From Streptomyces rubradiris (GTDB lineage: Bacteria; Actinomycetota; Actinomycetes; Streptomycetales; Streptomycetaceae), in assembly GCF_016860525.1 (NCBI RefSeq), contig NZ_BNEA01000015.1, positions 2,604,001 through 2,668,000 of the forward strand: a stretch of 64,000 bases of DNA, given 5' to 3'. The notes below the pieces were generated by a model that worked only from the letters and a program-made list of their open reading frames with translations, had not been told where the DNA came from and did not search any database. Below, piece after piece: positions 36,742 to 46,859 of this stretch. The position numbers were made by a program, and so were the translations under genes. How positions within the stretch are numbered: the stretch's first letter is position 1; each line of letters begins with the position of its first letter.

Positions 36742-38109
36742 GTGCGCCCCACCGCCGCCCTCTCCGCCCTCCTCACCACCGCCCTCTCCGTCACCGCCCT
36801 CGCCGCCTGCGGCAGCGGATCCGGCCACGGCCCGGACACGGTCAAGGTGTCGTACAAGCAGTCCACCGACAACTCCGTCAAGGTCGCGGACACCTACCTG
36901 GCCGGCGTCAAAGAGCAGTTCGAGCGCGAACACCCCGGCAAGAAGGTGGAGTTCGTGCCGATCAAGGCGCCGGACGCGGAGTACTACACCAAGCTCCAGC
37001 AGATGCTGCGCTCCCCGCGCACCGCCCCGGACCTGGTCTACGAGGACACCTTCCTCATCAACTCCGACATCACCAGCGGCTACTTGAAGCCGCTCGACGC
37101 CTATCTGGCCAAGTGGCCGGACTGGAAGCGGTTCATCGGCAGCGCGAAGGCGGCGGCGAAGGGCCGGGACGGCAAGACGTACGGGGTGCCGGACGGCACG
37201 GACACCCGCGGACTCTGGTTCGACAAAAGGGTGTTCAGCAAGGCGGGCCTGCCACCGGACTGGCGGCCGAGGAACTGGGCGGACGTCCTGTCCGCCGCCC
37301 GCACCATCAAGCGGAAGGTCCCCGGCGTCGTCCCGCTCAACGTCTACACCGGCAAACCGGCGGGCGAACGGGCCACGATGCAGGGGTTCGAGATGCTCCT
37401 GTACGGCACCGGCGACGGCTCCTTGGACCCCCTGTACGACGACACCACCGGCAAGTGGGTCGTAGGGTCCCGGGGCTTCAAGGACGCGCTGTCGTTCGTG
37501 GAGACCGTCTACCGGGAGAAGCTCGGCCCCGACGTCTCCGACGCCCTCGACCCGAACTTCAACACCACCGTCAACGGCGAACTCCTCCCCCAGGGCAAGC
37601 TCGGCATCGCCCTGGACGGCTCCTGGCTGCCGCAGACCTGGCAGCCGGGCAGCGGGCACCCCTGGCCCGACTGGTCCCGGCATCTGGGGCTCGCCGCCAT
37701 GCCCACCCAGCACGGCCAGGCGCCCGGCAAGGTGAGCATGTCCGGCGGCTGGACCTGGGCCATCCCGGCGAAGGCGGCCAACCCCGACCTCGCCTTCGAC
37801 TTCGTCAAGACGCTCCAGACGAAGGACAACGCCCGTAAGTGGTACATCGCCAACTCCGGCATCGCCGTGCGCGAGGACGTCGCCGCCGACCCCGCCTACA
37901 CCGGCGCCCAGCCGGGCCTGAGGTTCTTCACCGGCCTGGTGGCCCACACGCACTACCGGCCCGCGTACCCGGCGTACCCGAAGGTGTCCACCGCGATCCA
38001 GGAGGCCATGGAGGGCGTCACGACCGGTGACCTGTCCGTGGCGGAGGCGGCGAGCGGCTACGACGCCACCGTCGAGGACGTCACCGGCGGCCGAGTGGTC
38101 CGCAAGTGA
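36742..38109 (+). CDS. Sugar ABC importer, substrate-binding lipoprotein
   Basis: About 455 residues. The lipobox is ALAAC with C23, so it is a lipoprotein on the outer face of the membrane. It belongs to the family 1 extracellular solute-binding proteins for oligosaccharides (QTWQPGSGHPWPDW and SMSGGWTWAIPAKAANPDLA regions). AGGAGG at 36728-36733 is 8 bases from GTG 36742 but only 2 from ATG 36736, so GTG is preferred. The stop overlaps the first permease start (GTGA). Substrate unknown, probably an alpha- or beta-glucoside. Confidence 0.9.
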   Translation: MRPTAALSALLTTALSVTALAACGSGSGHGPDTVKVSYKQSTDNSVKVADTYLAGVKEQFEREHPGKKVEFVPIKAPDAEYYTKLQQMLRSPRTAPDLVYEDTFLINSDITSGYLKPLDAYLAKWPDWKRFIGSAKAAAKGRDGKTYGVPDGTDTRGLWFDKRVFSKAGLPPDWRPRNWADVLSAARTIKRKVPGVVPLNVYTGKPAGERATMQGFEMLLYGTGDGSLDPLYDDTTGKWVVGSRGFKDALSFVETVYREKLGPDVSDALDPNFNTTVNGELLPQGKLGIALDGSWLPQTWQPGSGHPWPDWSRHLGLAAMPTQHGQAPGKVSMSGGWTWAIPAKAANPDLAFDFVKTLQTKDNARKWYIANSGIAVREDVAADPAYTGAQPGLRFFTGLVAHTHYRPAYPAYPKVSTAIQEAMEGVTTGDLSVAEAASGYDATVEDVTGGRVVRK

Positions 38110-38969
38110 GGCGCGGGCACCCGGCCGTCCGGGCCCTCCCGCTCGTTCCCGCGCTGGTCCTGCTGCTGCTCTTCCTCGCCGGGCCGATCGCCTACTGCGT
38201 CTGGATCGCCTTCACCGACCTCCAGCTCACCGGCCAGGCCCACTCCTCCTTCACCGGCCTCGCCAACTTCCGCCGGGCCTTTCAGGACGACGCGTTCCTG
38301 AACGCCGTCTGGCTGACCCTGGTGTTCACGGTGCTGTCCTCGCTCATCGGGCAGAACACCCTCGGGCTCGCGCTGGCCGCGCTGATGAAGCGCGCCTCGA
38401 AACCCGTCCGCACCCTCACCGGCGGGGTGGTGATCACCGCGTGGGTGCTGCCGGAGGTGGTGGCCGGGTTCCTGCTGTACGCGTTCTTCCGCCGCGAGGG
38501 CACGCTGAACGCCGTCCTGGACTGGCTGCACCTGCCCCGGCAGAACTGGCTGTTCACACTGCCCATCCTCGCCGTGTCCTTCGCCAACGTCTGGCGCGGG
38601 ACGGCGTTCTCGATGCTGGTGTACTCCGCCGCGCTGGACGAGATCCCCGCCGAGATCACCGAGGCCGCCGAGGTGGACGGGGCCGGCGGATGGCGGCGGC
38701 TGTGGCACATCACGCTGCCGATGATCCGCCGCTCCATCGGCACCAACCTGATGCTCAACACCCTCCAGACGCTCTCCGTCTTCGGGCTGATCTGGGTGAT
38801 GACCCGGGGCGGGCCCGGCGACCGCAGCCAGACCCTGCCGCTGTTCATGTACGAACAGGCGTTCCAGAACAGCATGATCGGGTACGGCACGGCGGTCGCG
38901 CTGCTCCTGCTGCTGGTCGGCTCCCTGTTCTCCGTGGTCTATCTGCGGCTGCTGCGGACGGAGGTCTGA
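38106..38969 (+). CDS. Sugar ABC importer permease 1 (MalF-like)
   Basis: 287 residues, six hydrophobic segments, GTG 38106 overlapping the binding-protein stop codon. The EAA loop reads EITEAAEVDGAGGWRRLWHI, where the ATPase docks. Stop and next start overlap by one base (TGATG). Together with the binding protein and second permease this forms a CUT1-type importer. Confidence 0.93.
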   Translation: MRRGHPAVRALPLVPALVLLLLFLAGPIAYCVWIAFTDLQLTGQAHSSFTGLANFRRAFQDDAFLNAVWLTLVFTVLSSLIGQNTLGLALAALMKRASKPVRTLTGGVVITAWVLPEVVAGFLLYAFFRREGTLNAVLDWLHLPRQNWLFTLPILAVSFANVWRGTAFSMLVYSAALDEIPAEITEAAEVDGAGGWRRLWHITLPMIRRSIGTNLMLNTLQTLSVFGLIWVMTRGGPGDRSQTLPLFMYEQAFQNSMIGYGTAVALLLLLVGSLFSVVYLRLLRTEV

Positions 38970-39856
38970 TGCCCCGCCAAAGCGCCTCCCGCCGGCGTGT
39001 CTCCCACCGACACGCCTCCCGTCGGCGTCCGTCGCGTCGGCGCGCCACCCGGCGGCTCGCCGCGGACCTCGCGCTGCTCGCCCTGGCCGCCGCCTTCGCG
39101 CTGCCGCTGGCCTGGGTGCTGCTGTCCGCCGTGGACCCGGGCGCCGGCCTGCGGGTACGGATCCCGGACGGGCTCACCCTGGACAACTTCCGCGCGGTCC
39201 TCACCCCCGGCATCACCTACACGCCGCTGCTCAACAGCCTGCTGCTGTGCGGCAGTGGCACCGCGCTGACCGTCGGCTGCGCCGCCCTCGCCGCGTACCC
39301 GCTGTCCCGGTTCCGCTCCCGGCTGAACCGGCCGTTCCTGCTGACCATCCTGTTCGCGACCAGCCTGCCCATCACCGCGATCATGGTGCCGGTGTACGCC
39401 CTGTTCGTGCGGGTGAACCTGATCGACACCCTCCAGGGCACCGTCTTCTTCTTCGCCGCCTCCCAGCTCCCCTTCGCCATCTGGCTGATGAAGAACTTCA
39501 TGGACAGCGTGCCGAGGGAGCTGGAGGAGGCGGCCTGGACGGACGGGGCCTCGGCCGCGCAGTCGCTGGTGCGGATCGTGCTGCCGCTGATGGGGCCGGG
39601 GCTGGCCGTGGTGACCGTGTTCTCGTTCGTGATGATGTGGGGGAACTTCTTCGTCCCGTTCATGCTGCTGCTCAGCCCCGACCGGATGCCGGCCTCGGTG
39701 AGCGTCAACGACTTCTTCGGCAACCGGGGCATGGTGGCCTACGGCCAGCTCGCCGCGTTCTCCGTGCTCTACTCGACGCCCGTGATCCTGCTGTACGTCC
39801 TGGTGGCCCGGCGGCTCGGCGGCGGATTCGCGCTGGGCGGGGCGGTGAAGGGGTGA
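38969..39856 (+). CDS. Sugar ABC importer permease 2 (MalG-like)
   Basis: 295 residues from ATG 38969. An Arg/Ser-rich N-terminal ~28 residues (SRRRVSHRHASRRRPSRRRA) precede the first membrane helix; this is longer and more basic than usual. EAA loop: ELEEAAWTDGASAAQSLVRI. No ATPase gene follows. Streptomyces CUT1 importers generally share the MsiK ATPase encoded elsewhere, which is the likely energy source here. Confidence 0.92.
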   Translation: MPRQSASRRRVSHRHASRRRPSRRRATRRLAADLALLALAAAFALPLAWVLLSAVDPGAGLRVRIPDGLTLDNFRAVLTPGITYTPLLNSLLLCGSGTALTVGCAALAAYPLSRFRSRLNRPFLLTILFATSLPITAIMVPVYALFVRVNLIDTLQGTVFFFAASQLPFAIWLMKNFMDSVPRELEEAAWTDGASAAQSLVRIVLPLMGPGLAVVTVFSFVMMWGNFFVPFMLLLSPDRMPASVSVNDFFGNRGMVAYGQLAAFSVLYSTPVILLYVLVARRLGGGFALGGAVKG

Positions 39857-39983
39857 GGCGGTGAGGCGGGATGACACCTGGTGCCGGGGCAGTCCCGGTG
39901 ATCACCCCGTACGTTCCTACGATCCGTGATCTCGGCGGAACCGACCGTGGTCAGGGCCCCCGCACGGCCCTACGTTGTGCGGG

Positions 39984-40691
39984 GTGCGCCAACCCTCAGC
40001 CCAACCGAACCCCCCGGCTCCCCCGTTCGACGCCCCGGCCGCCCGCAGGCTCCGCGCCGCGCTCGGCATGGGTCCCGAGCACGTCGCGTACGGAATGCGC
40101 GTCTCGTACGGGCTGCCGTACGTCACCGCCGACCTCGTGATCGCCTGGGAGCGCGGCACCCTTTCCCCCGGCAACCCCGAACTCACCGCGCTGGCGGGCG
40201 TGTTGTGGTGTTCGCCGGGCGAGCTGATCAGCCGGCCGCGGACCCTGCGCGAGCATCGCATCGCCCGGTCCGTGGCGCCCGAGGACGTCGCCCACGCCGT
40301 CGGCATGGACCTGCGCGCGTATCGGAGGGCGGAGGAGAGCGGGGTGTGGCGGGGCAACGAACGCCAGTCGGCCGCGCTCGCGCGGATTCTGCGGCTGGCG
40401 CTGCCCGACTTCGTCGCCGTCACCGGCCGCGAGGCGAAGCTGGCGGAGCTGCTGCGCAGCGCGGTGACGACCCGCTGGCAGGCGTACGTGCGGCCGCTGC
40501 TGAAGCTCGTCCCCCTGGACCGGGACGTCCTGGAGCCGGTCCTTCAGGAACTGCACCAGGACTACCAGGGGCGCATGGCCGCCACCCTCGGCTGGGGCGG
40601 CGGCAGCCGGAGCGCCGGCGAACCGGGGCAGCGGTTCCTGGACACCATCGTGGAGGCCTTCTGGCGGTCCGTGACGGACCGGACCGCCTGA
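39984..40691 (+). CDS. Helix-turn-helix (XRE-like) DNA-binding protein
   Basis: About 235 residues; GTG 39984 chosen, TTG 39975 possible. There is no Shine-Dalgarno box, but TACGTT (39971-39976) sits seven bases before the GTG, so a leaderless message is plausible. Two helix-turn-helix-like segments are visible: AYGMRVSYGLPYVTADLVIAWERG region near 30-60 and RSVAPEDVAHAVGMDLRAYRRAEES near 90-115. The C-terminal half is helical with no recognised domain. Convergent with pfkA; target genes unknown. Confidence 0.8.
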   Translation: MRQPSAQPNPPAPPFDAPAARRLRAALGMGPEHVAYGMRVSYGLPYVTADLVIAWERGTLSPGNPELTALAGVLWCSPGELISRPRTLREHRIARSVAPEDVAHAVGMDLRAYRRAEESGVWRGNERQSAALARILRLALPDFVAVTGREAKLAELLRSAVTTRWQAYVRPLLKLVPLDRDVLEPVLQELHQDYQGRMAATLGWGGGSRSAGEPGQRFLDTIVEAFWRSVTDRTA

Positions 40692-40727
40692 CGGACGGCG
40701 ACCGCGCGAGGTTGCGGAAGACCGGTT

Positions 40728-41753
40728 CTAGAAGACCGACTCGGCCTCGTCCATGCGGTCCTTCGGCACCGTCTTCAGTTCGGTGACGGCCTCGGCGAGC
40801 GGCACCATCACGATGTCGGTGCCGCGCAGCGCGGTCATCTTGCCGAACTCGCCGCGGTGCGCGGCCTCGACGGCGTGCCAGCCGAAGCGGGTGGCGAGGA
40901 CGCGGTCGTAGGCGGTGGGGACGCCGCCGCGCTGGACGTGGCCGAGGATGACCGGCTTGGCCTCCTTGCCGAGGCGCCGCTCCAGCTCGTAGGCGAGGGC
41001 GGTGCCGATGCCCTGGAAGCGCTCGTGGCCGTACTGGTCGATCTCGCCCTTGCCGTAGTCCATGGTGCCCTCGGCGGGGTGGGCGCCCTCGGCGACGCAG
41101 ATGACGGCGAACTTCTTGCCGCGGGCGAACCGCTCCTCGACCATCTTGACCAGGTCGGCGGGGTCGAAGGGCCGCTCGGGCAGGCAGATGCCGTGGGCGC
41201 CGGCGGCCATGCCGGACTCCAGGGCGATCCAGCCGGCGTGCCGGCCCATGACCTCGACGACCATCACCCGCTGGTGGGACTCGGCGGTGGTCTTCAGGCG
41301 GTCCATCGCCTCGGTGGCCACGCCCACGGCCGTGTCGAAGCCGAAGGTGCGGTCGGTGGAGGAGATGTCGTTGTCGATGGTCTTCGGTACGCCGACGACC
41401 GGCAGGCCCGCGTCGGAGAGCATGCGGGCCGCGGTGAGGGTGCCCTCGCCGCCGATCGGGATCAGCGCGTCGATGCCGAACTCCTCGACCATGTCCGCGG
41501 CGCCCTCGCAGGCCTCACGCAGCCGGTCGCGCTCCAGGCGGGAGGAGCCGAGGATGGTGCCGCCGCGGGCCAGGATGCCGCTGACCGCGTCCAGGTCGAG
41601 GGGCCGGTAGTGGCGGTCGAGCAGGCCGCGGTAGCCGTCCTCGAAGCCGATGACCTCGTCCCCGTACTGGGCGACCGCCCGGTGCACGACCGAGCGGATC
41701 ACGGCGTTCAGGCCGGGGCAGTCGCCGCCTGCGGTGAGAACTCCGATGCGCAT
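40728..41753 (-). CDS. pfkA: 6-phosphofructokinase
   Basis: Phosphorylates fructose-6-phosphate to fructose-1,6-bisphosphate in glycolysis. 341 residues from ATG 41753 (AGGAGA nine bases upstream). Active-site motifs are GGDCPGLN (9-16), GGEGT (101-105) and PKTIDNDI (123-130) with catalytic D127, and the substrate loop MGRHAGWIA. G104 favours ATP; K124 is the residue otherwise typical of pyrophosphate enzymes. The G104/K124 mix is known from Streptomyces ATP-PFKs, so ATP use is expected. Divergent from pta. Confidence 0.94.
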   Translation of the reverse strand: MRIGVLTAGGDCPGLNAVIRSVVHRAVAQYGDEVIGFEDGYRGLLDRHYRPLDLDAVSGILARGGTILGSSRLERDRLREACEGAADMVEEFGIDALIPIGGEGTLTAARMLSDAGLPVVGVPKTIDNDISSTDRTFGFDTAVGVATEAMDRLKTTAESHQRVMVVEVMGRHAGWIALESGMAAGAHGICLPERPFDPADLVKMVEERFARGKKFAVICVAEGAHPAEGTMDYGKGEIDQYGHERFQGIGTALAYELERRLGKEAKPVILGHVQRGGVPTAYDRVLATRFGWHAVEAAHRGEFGKMTALRGTDIVMVPLAEAVTELKTVPKDRMDEAESVF

Positions 41754-41946
41754 CGTGCTGTGTCTCCTGCTCGCTGTCGTGTGCCGGTGAGCCAGTGCCG
41801 ATTCTTTCACGTCCGTCGGAGCGGTGAAGTCCTGACGGGCGCCTTATCCGTCAGCAGGGGTATTGTCAAGAGGGTTCGGCTCACCTTGGTGGGCGATTTT
41901 TATGCCGAAGAGGCGACAGAAGCGACATGAGGAACGGAGTGGACAC

Positions 41947-44049
41947 GTGACGCGCAGCGTGTACGTGACCGGGATCGACCGCGGTGACGGCCGCCAGGTC
42001 GTGGAGCTGGGGGTCATGGAACTCCTCACCCGGCAGGTCGACCGGGTGGGCGTGTTCCGTCCGCTCGTCCACGACGGACCCGATCGGCTGTTCGAGCTGC
42101 TGCGGGCCCGGTACCGCCTCGCGCAGGACCCGGCGACGGTCTACGGCATGGACTACCAGGAGGCGTCCGCGCTCCAGGCCGAGCAGGGCACGGACGAACT
42201 GGTCTCCGCCCTCGTCGACCGCTTCCACCTGGTGGCCCGGGACTACGACGTGGTCCTGGTCCTCGGCACCGACTTCGCCGGCACCCAGCTGCCGGACGAG
42301 CTGTCCCTGAACGCCCGGCTCGCCAACGAGTTCGGCGCCTCGGTCATCCCCGTGGTGGGCGGCCGCAAGCAGACCGCCGAGGCGGTGCTGGCCGAGACCC
42401 GCAATGCCTACCGCGCCTACGACGGGCTCGGCTGCGACGTGCTGGCCATGGTCACCAACCGGGTGGCCCGCGAGGACCGCGACGAGATCGCCGGGCGGCT
42501 GGCCGACCGGCTTCCGGTGCCCTGCTACGTGGTCCCGGACGACCCCGCGCTCTCCGCGCCGACGGTCGCCCAGATCGCCCACACCCTGGACGCCAAGGTG
42601 CTGCTCGGCGACGACTCCGGCCTCGCCCGGGACGCGATGAACTTCGTCTTCGGCGGCGCCATGCTGCCCAACCTGCTGGGCGCCCTGACCCCGGGCTGCC
42701 TGGTGGTCACCCCGGGCGACCGGGCCGACCTGGTGGTGGGCTCGCTGGCCGCGCACAGCGCCGGCACCCCGCCGATCGCCGGTGTGCTGCTGACGCTCAA
42801 CGAGGTGCCGCGCGACGAGATCCTCACCCTGGCCGCCCGGCTCGCCCCGGGCACCCCGGTGCTGTCGGTGTCCGGCAACAGCTTCCCCACCGCCGAGCAG
42901 CTGTTCTCCCTGGAGGGCAAGCTGAACGCGGCCACCCCGCGCAAGGCGGAGACCGCGCTCGGCCTGTTCGAGCGCCACGTCGACACCGCCGAGCTGGCCC
43001 GCCGGGTCTCGGCGCCGAGCAGCGACCGGGTCACCCCGATGATGTTCGAGCACAAGCTGCTGGAGCAGGCCCGCTCCGACAAGCGGCGGGTGGTGCTCCC
43101 GGAGGGCACCGAGGAGCGGGTGCTGCACGCGGCCGAGGTGCTGCTGCGCCGGGGCGTGTGCGACCTGACCCTGCTCGGCCCGGTCGACCAGATCCGCAAG
43201 AAGGCCGCGGACCTCGGCATCGACCTCGGCGACACCCAGCTGATCGACCCGGCCACCTCCGCACTGCGTGACGCCTTCGCCGAGAAGTACGCGGCCCTGC
43301 GCGCCCACAAGGGCGTCACGGTGGAGCTGGCCTACGACGTGGTCTCCGACGTGAACTACTTCGGCACCCTGATGGTCCAGGAGGGCCTGGCCGACGGCAT
43401 GGTCTCCGGCTCGGTGCACTCCACGGCCGCCACCATCCGGCCCGCCTTCGAGATCATCAAGACCCGGCCGGACGCCTCCATCGTCTCGTCGGTGTTCTTC
43501 ATGTGCCTGGCCGACAAGGTGCTGGTCTACGGCGACTGCGCGGTCAACCCGGACCCGAACGCCGAGCAGCTCGCGGACATCGCCATCCAGTCGGCGGCCA
43601 CCGCCGCCCGGTTCGGCGTGGAGCCGCGGATCGCGATGCTGTCGTACTCCACCGGTACCTCCGGCTCGGGCGCCGACGTGGACAAGGTGCGCGAGGCCAC
43701 CGAGCTGGCCCGCTCGCGCCGGCCGGATCTGAAGATCGAGGGCCCGATCCAGTACGACGCGGCCGTGGAGCCGTCCGTCGCGGCGACCAAGCTGCCCGAC
43801 TCGGACGTGGCCGGGCAGGCGACGGTGCTGGTCTTCCCGGACCTCAACACAGGCAACAACACCTACAAGGCCGTGCAGCGCTCGGCCGGCGCGATCGCCG
43901 TCGGCCCGGTCCTGCAGGGTCTGCGCAAGCCGGTCAACGACCTGTCCCGCGGCGCCCTCGTCCAGGACATCGTCAACACGGTCGCCATCACGGCGATCCA
44001 GGCCCAGACCCCCGCCCACACCCCCACCGAGAAGGCGTCCCAGCAGTGA
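41947..44049 (+). CDS. pta: Phosphate acetyltransferase, long form
   Basis: Interconverts acetyl-CoA and acetyl phosphate. 700 residues from GTG 41947, with GGAG about 8 bases upstream; ATG 41903 would add residues without a box. N-terminal BioD/cobQ-like P-loop-type region and DRTGG domain occupy about 1-350; the catalytic PTA domain fills 375-700 (KRRVVLPEGTEERVLHAAEV, then SYSTGTSGSGADVDKVREAT). The stop overlaps the ackA start by four bases (GTGA), so the acetate pathway is one translational unit. A short AT-richer stretch at 41861-41900 may hold the promoter. Confidence 0.95.
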   Translation: MTRSVYVTGIDRGDGRQVVELGVMELLTRQVDRVGVFRPLVHDGPDRLFELLRARYRLAQDPATVYGMDYQEASALQAEQGTDELVSALVDRFHLVARDYDVVLVLGTDFAGTQLPDELSLNARLANEFGASVIPVVGGRKQTAEAVLAETRNAYRAYDGLGCDVLAMVTNRVAREDRDEIAGRLADRLPVPCYVVPDDPALSAPTVAQIAHTLDAKVLLGDDSGLARDAMNFVFGGAMLPNLLGALTPGCLVVTPGDRADLVVGSLAAHSAGTPPIAGVLLTLNEVPRDEILTLAARLAPGTPVLSVSGNSFPTAEQLFSLEGKLNAATPRKAETALGLFERHVDTAELARRVSAPSSDRVTPMMFEHKLLEQARSDKRRVVLPEGTEERVLHAAEVLLRRGVCDLTLLGPVDQIRKKAADLGIDLGDTQLIDPATSALRDAFAEKYAALRAHKGVTVELAYDVVSDVNYFGTLMVQEGLADGMVSGSVHSTAATIRPAFEIIKTRPDASIVSSVFFMCLADKVLVYGDCAVNPDPNAEQLADIAIQSAATAARFGVEPRIAMLSYSTGTSGSGADVDKVREATELARSRRPDLKIEGPIQYDAAVEPSVAATKLPDSDVAGQATVLVFPDLNTGNNTYKAVQRSAGAIAVGPVLQGLRKPVNDLSRGALVQDIVNTVAITAIQAQTPAHTPTEKASQQ

Positions 44050-45257
44050 CCTCCCCCACCCGTGTCCTCGTCCTCAACTCCGGCTCGTCGTCGCTGAAGT
44101 ACCAGCTGCTGGACATGCGGGACAGCAGCCGCCTCGCGGTGGGCCTGGTCGAGCGGATCGGCGAGCAGACCTCCCGGATCGAGCACACCTGCCTCACCGG
44201 CGGCGAAACCCGCGAGCACACCGGCCCCATCGCCGACCACGAGGCCGCCCTCAAGGCGGTCGCCGAGGAGCTGGGCCGCGACGGCCTCGGCCTGGACTCC
44301 CCCGAACTGGCCGCCATCGGGCACCGGGTGGTGCACGGCGGGATGTTCTTCACCGAGCCCACCGTCATCGACGACGAGGTGCTCACCGAGATCGAGCGGC
44401 TGATCCCGGTCGCCCCGCTGCACAACCCGGCCAACCTCACCGGCATCCGCACCGCCCAGGCGCTGCGCCCGGACCTGCCCCAGGTCGCCGTCTTCGACAC
44501 CGCCTTCCACACGACGATGCCGGAGTCCGCGGCGCGCTACGCCATCGACCCGAAGATCGCCGACCGCCACCGGATCCGCCGCTACGGCTTCCACGGCACC
44601 TCGCACGCCTACGTCTCCCGCGAGACCGCGCGGCTGCTGGGCAAGGACCCGTCCGAGGTCAACGTGATCGTGCTGCACCTGGGCAACGGCGCCTCCGCCT
44701 CCGCGGTGGAGAAGGGCCGCTGTGTGGACACCTCCATGGGGCTGACCCCCTTGGAGGGGCTCGTGATGGGTACGCGGTCCGGTGATCTGGATCCGGCCGT
44801 CATCTTCCATTTGGCCCGGGTTGGCGATATGTCCATGGACGAGATCGACACTCTTCTCAACAAGAGGAGCGGTCTGTTCGGTCTGTGCGGGGACAACGAC
44901 ATGCGGGAGATCCGCCGCCGGATCGACGAGGGCGACGAAGAGGCCGCGCTCGCCTTCGACATTTACATTCACCGGATCAGGAAGTACATCGGCGCCTATT
45001 ACGCGGTGCTCGGCACCGTGGACGCGGTGGCCTTCACGGCCGGGGTCGGGGAGAACGCCGCCCCGGTGCGGGAGGCGGCGGTCGCGGGCCTGGAGGGTCT
45101 GGGCCTGGCCGTCGACCCGGAGCGCAACGCCGTGCGCGGCGGCGGGGCGCGGCTGATTTCGCCGGAGTCCGCCCGGGTGGCGGTCGCCGTGGTGCCGACG
45201 GATGAAGAACTGGAGATCGCGACGCAGACCTACGCACTGGTCGGAAAGAACAACTGA
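44046..45257 (+). CDS. ackA: Acetate kinase
   Basis: Transfers phosphate between acetyl phosphate and ADP. 403 residues from GTG 44046. Family signatures: LVLNSGSSSLKYQL at the start, HRVVHGG, VFDTAFH with the catalytic Asp, RRYGFHGTSHAY, LHLGNGASASA, MGTRSGDLDP and FTAGVGEN. Normal length. Works with Pta to make ATP from acetyl-CoA during overflow, or to activate acetate. Confidence 0.96.
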   Translation: MTSPTRVLVLNSGSSSLKYQLLDMRDSSRLAVGLVERIGEQTSRIEHTCLTGGETREHTGPIADHEAALKAVAEELGRDGLGLDSPELAAIGHRVVHGGMFFTEPTVIDDEVLTEIERLIPVAPLHNPANLTGIRTAQALRPDLPQVAVFDTAFHTTMPESAARYAIDPKIADRHRIRRYGFHGTSHAYVSRETARLLGKDPSEVNVIVLHLGNGASASAVEKGRCVDTSMGLTPLEGLVMGTRSGDLDPAVIFHLARVGDMSMDEIDTLLNKRSGLFGLCGDNDMREIRRRIDEGDEEAALAFDIYIHRIRKYIGAYYAVLGTVDAVAFTAGVGENAAPVREAAVAGLEGLGLAVDPERNAVRGGGARLISPESARVAVAVVPTDEELEIATQTYALVGKNN

Positions 45258-45300
45258 ATAGCACCTGAGCGGTGCGGCACTCATTTGTATCTTCCGCCAG

Positions 45301-45314
45301 ACGGAATATTCCGT
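45301..45314. promoter_or_regulatory. 14-bp perfect palindrome upstream of pyk
   Basis: ACGGAATATTCCGT, centred about 34 bases before the pyk start in the 84-base ackA-pyk gap. The flanks are AT-rich for this genome. Candidate operator or promoter element; no known factor was matched. Confidence 0.55.
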
Positions 45315-45341
45315 AGCGAAACAAACCGATAGGATCGCCCC

Positions 45342-46769
<1,428 letters not shown>

Positions 46770-46790
46770 CCCACCGGTCCCGTGACACAC

Positions 46791-46823
46791 CGAGGGCGCC
46801 CCCTGCGACAGGGGGCGCCCTCG
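46791..46823. terminator. Bidirectional hairpin between pyk and secreted-protein gene
   Basis: Perfect 15-bp stem, 46791-46805 against 46809-46823, loop CGA. It lies between the converging stop codons of pyk and the gene at 46860-48350. Confidence 0.88.
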
Positions 46824-46859
46824 GCCTTGTGCGGCTCCCGGACCGGCTTGTGCGACCGC

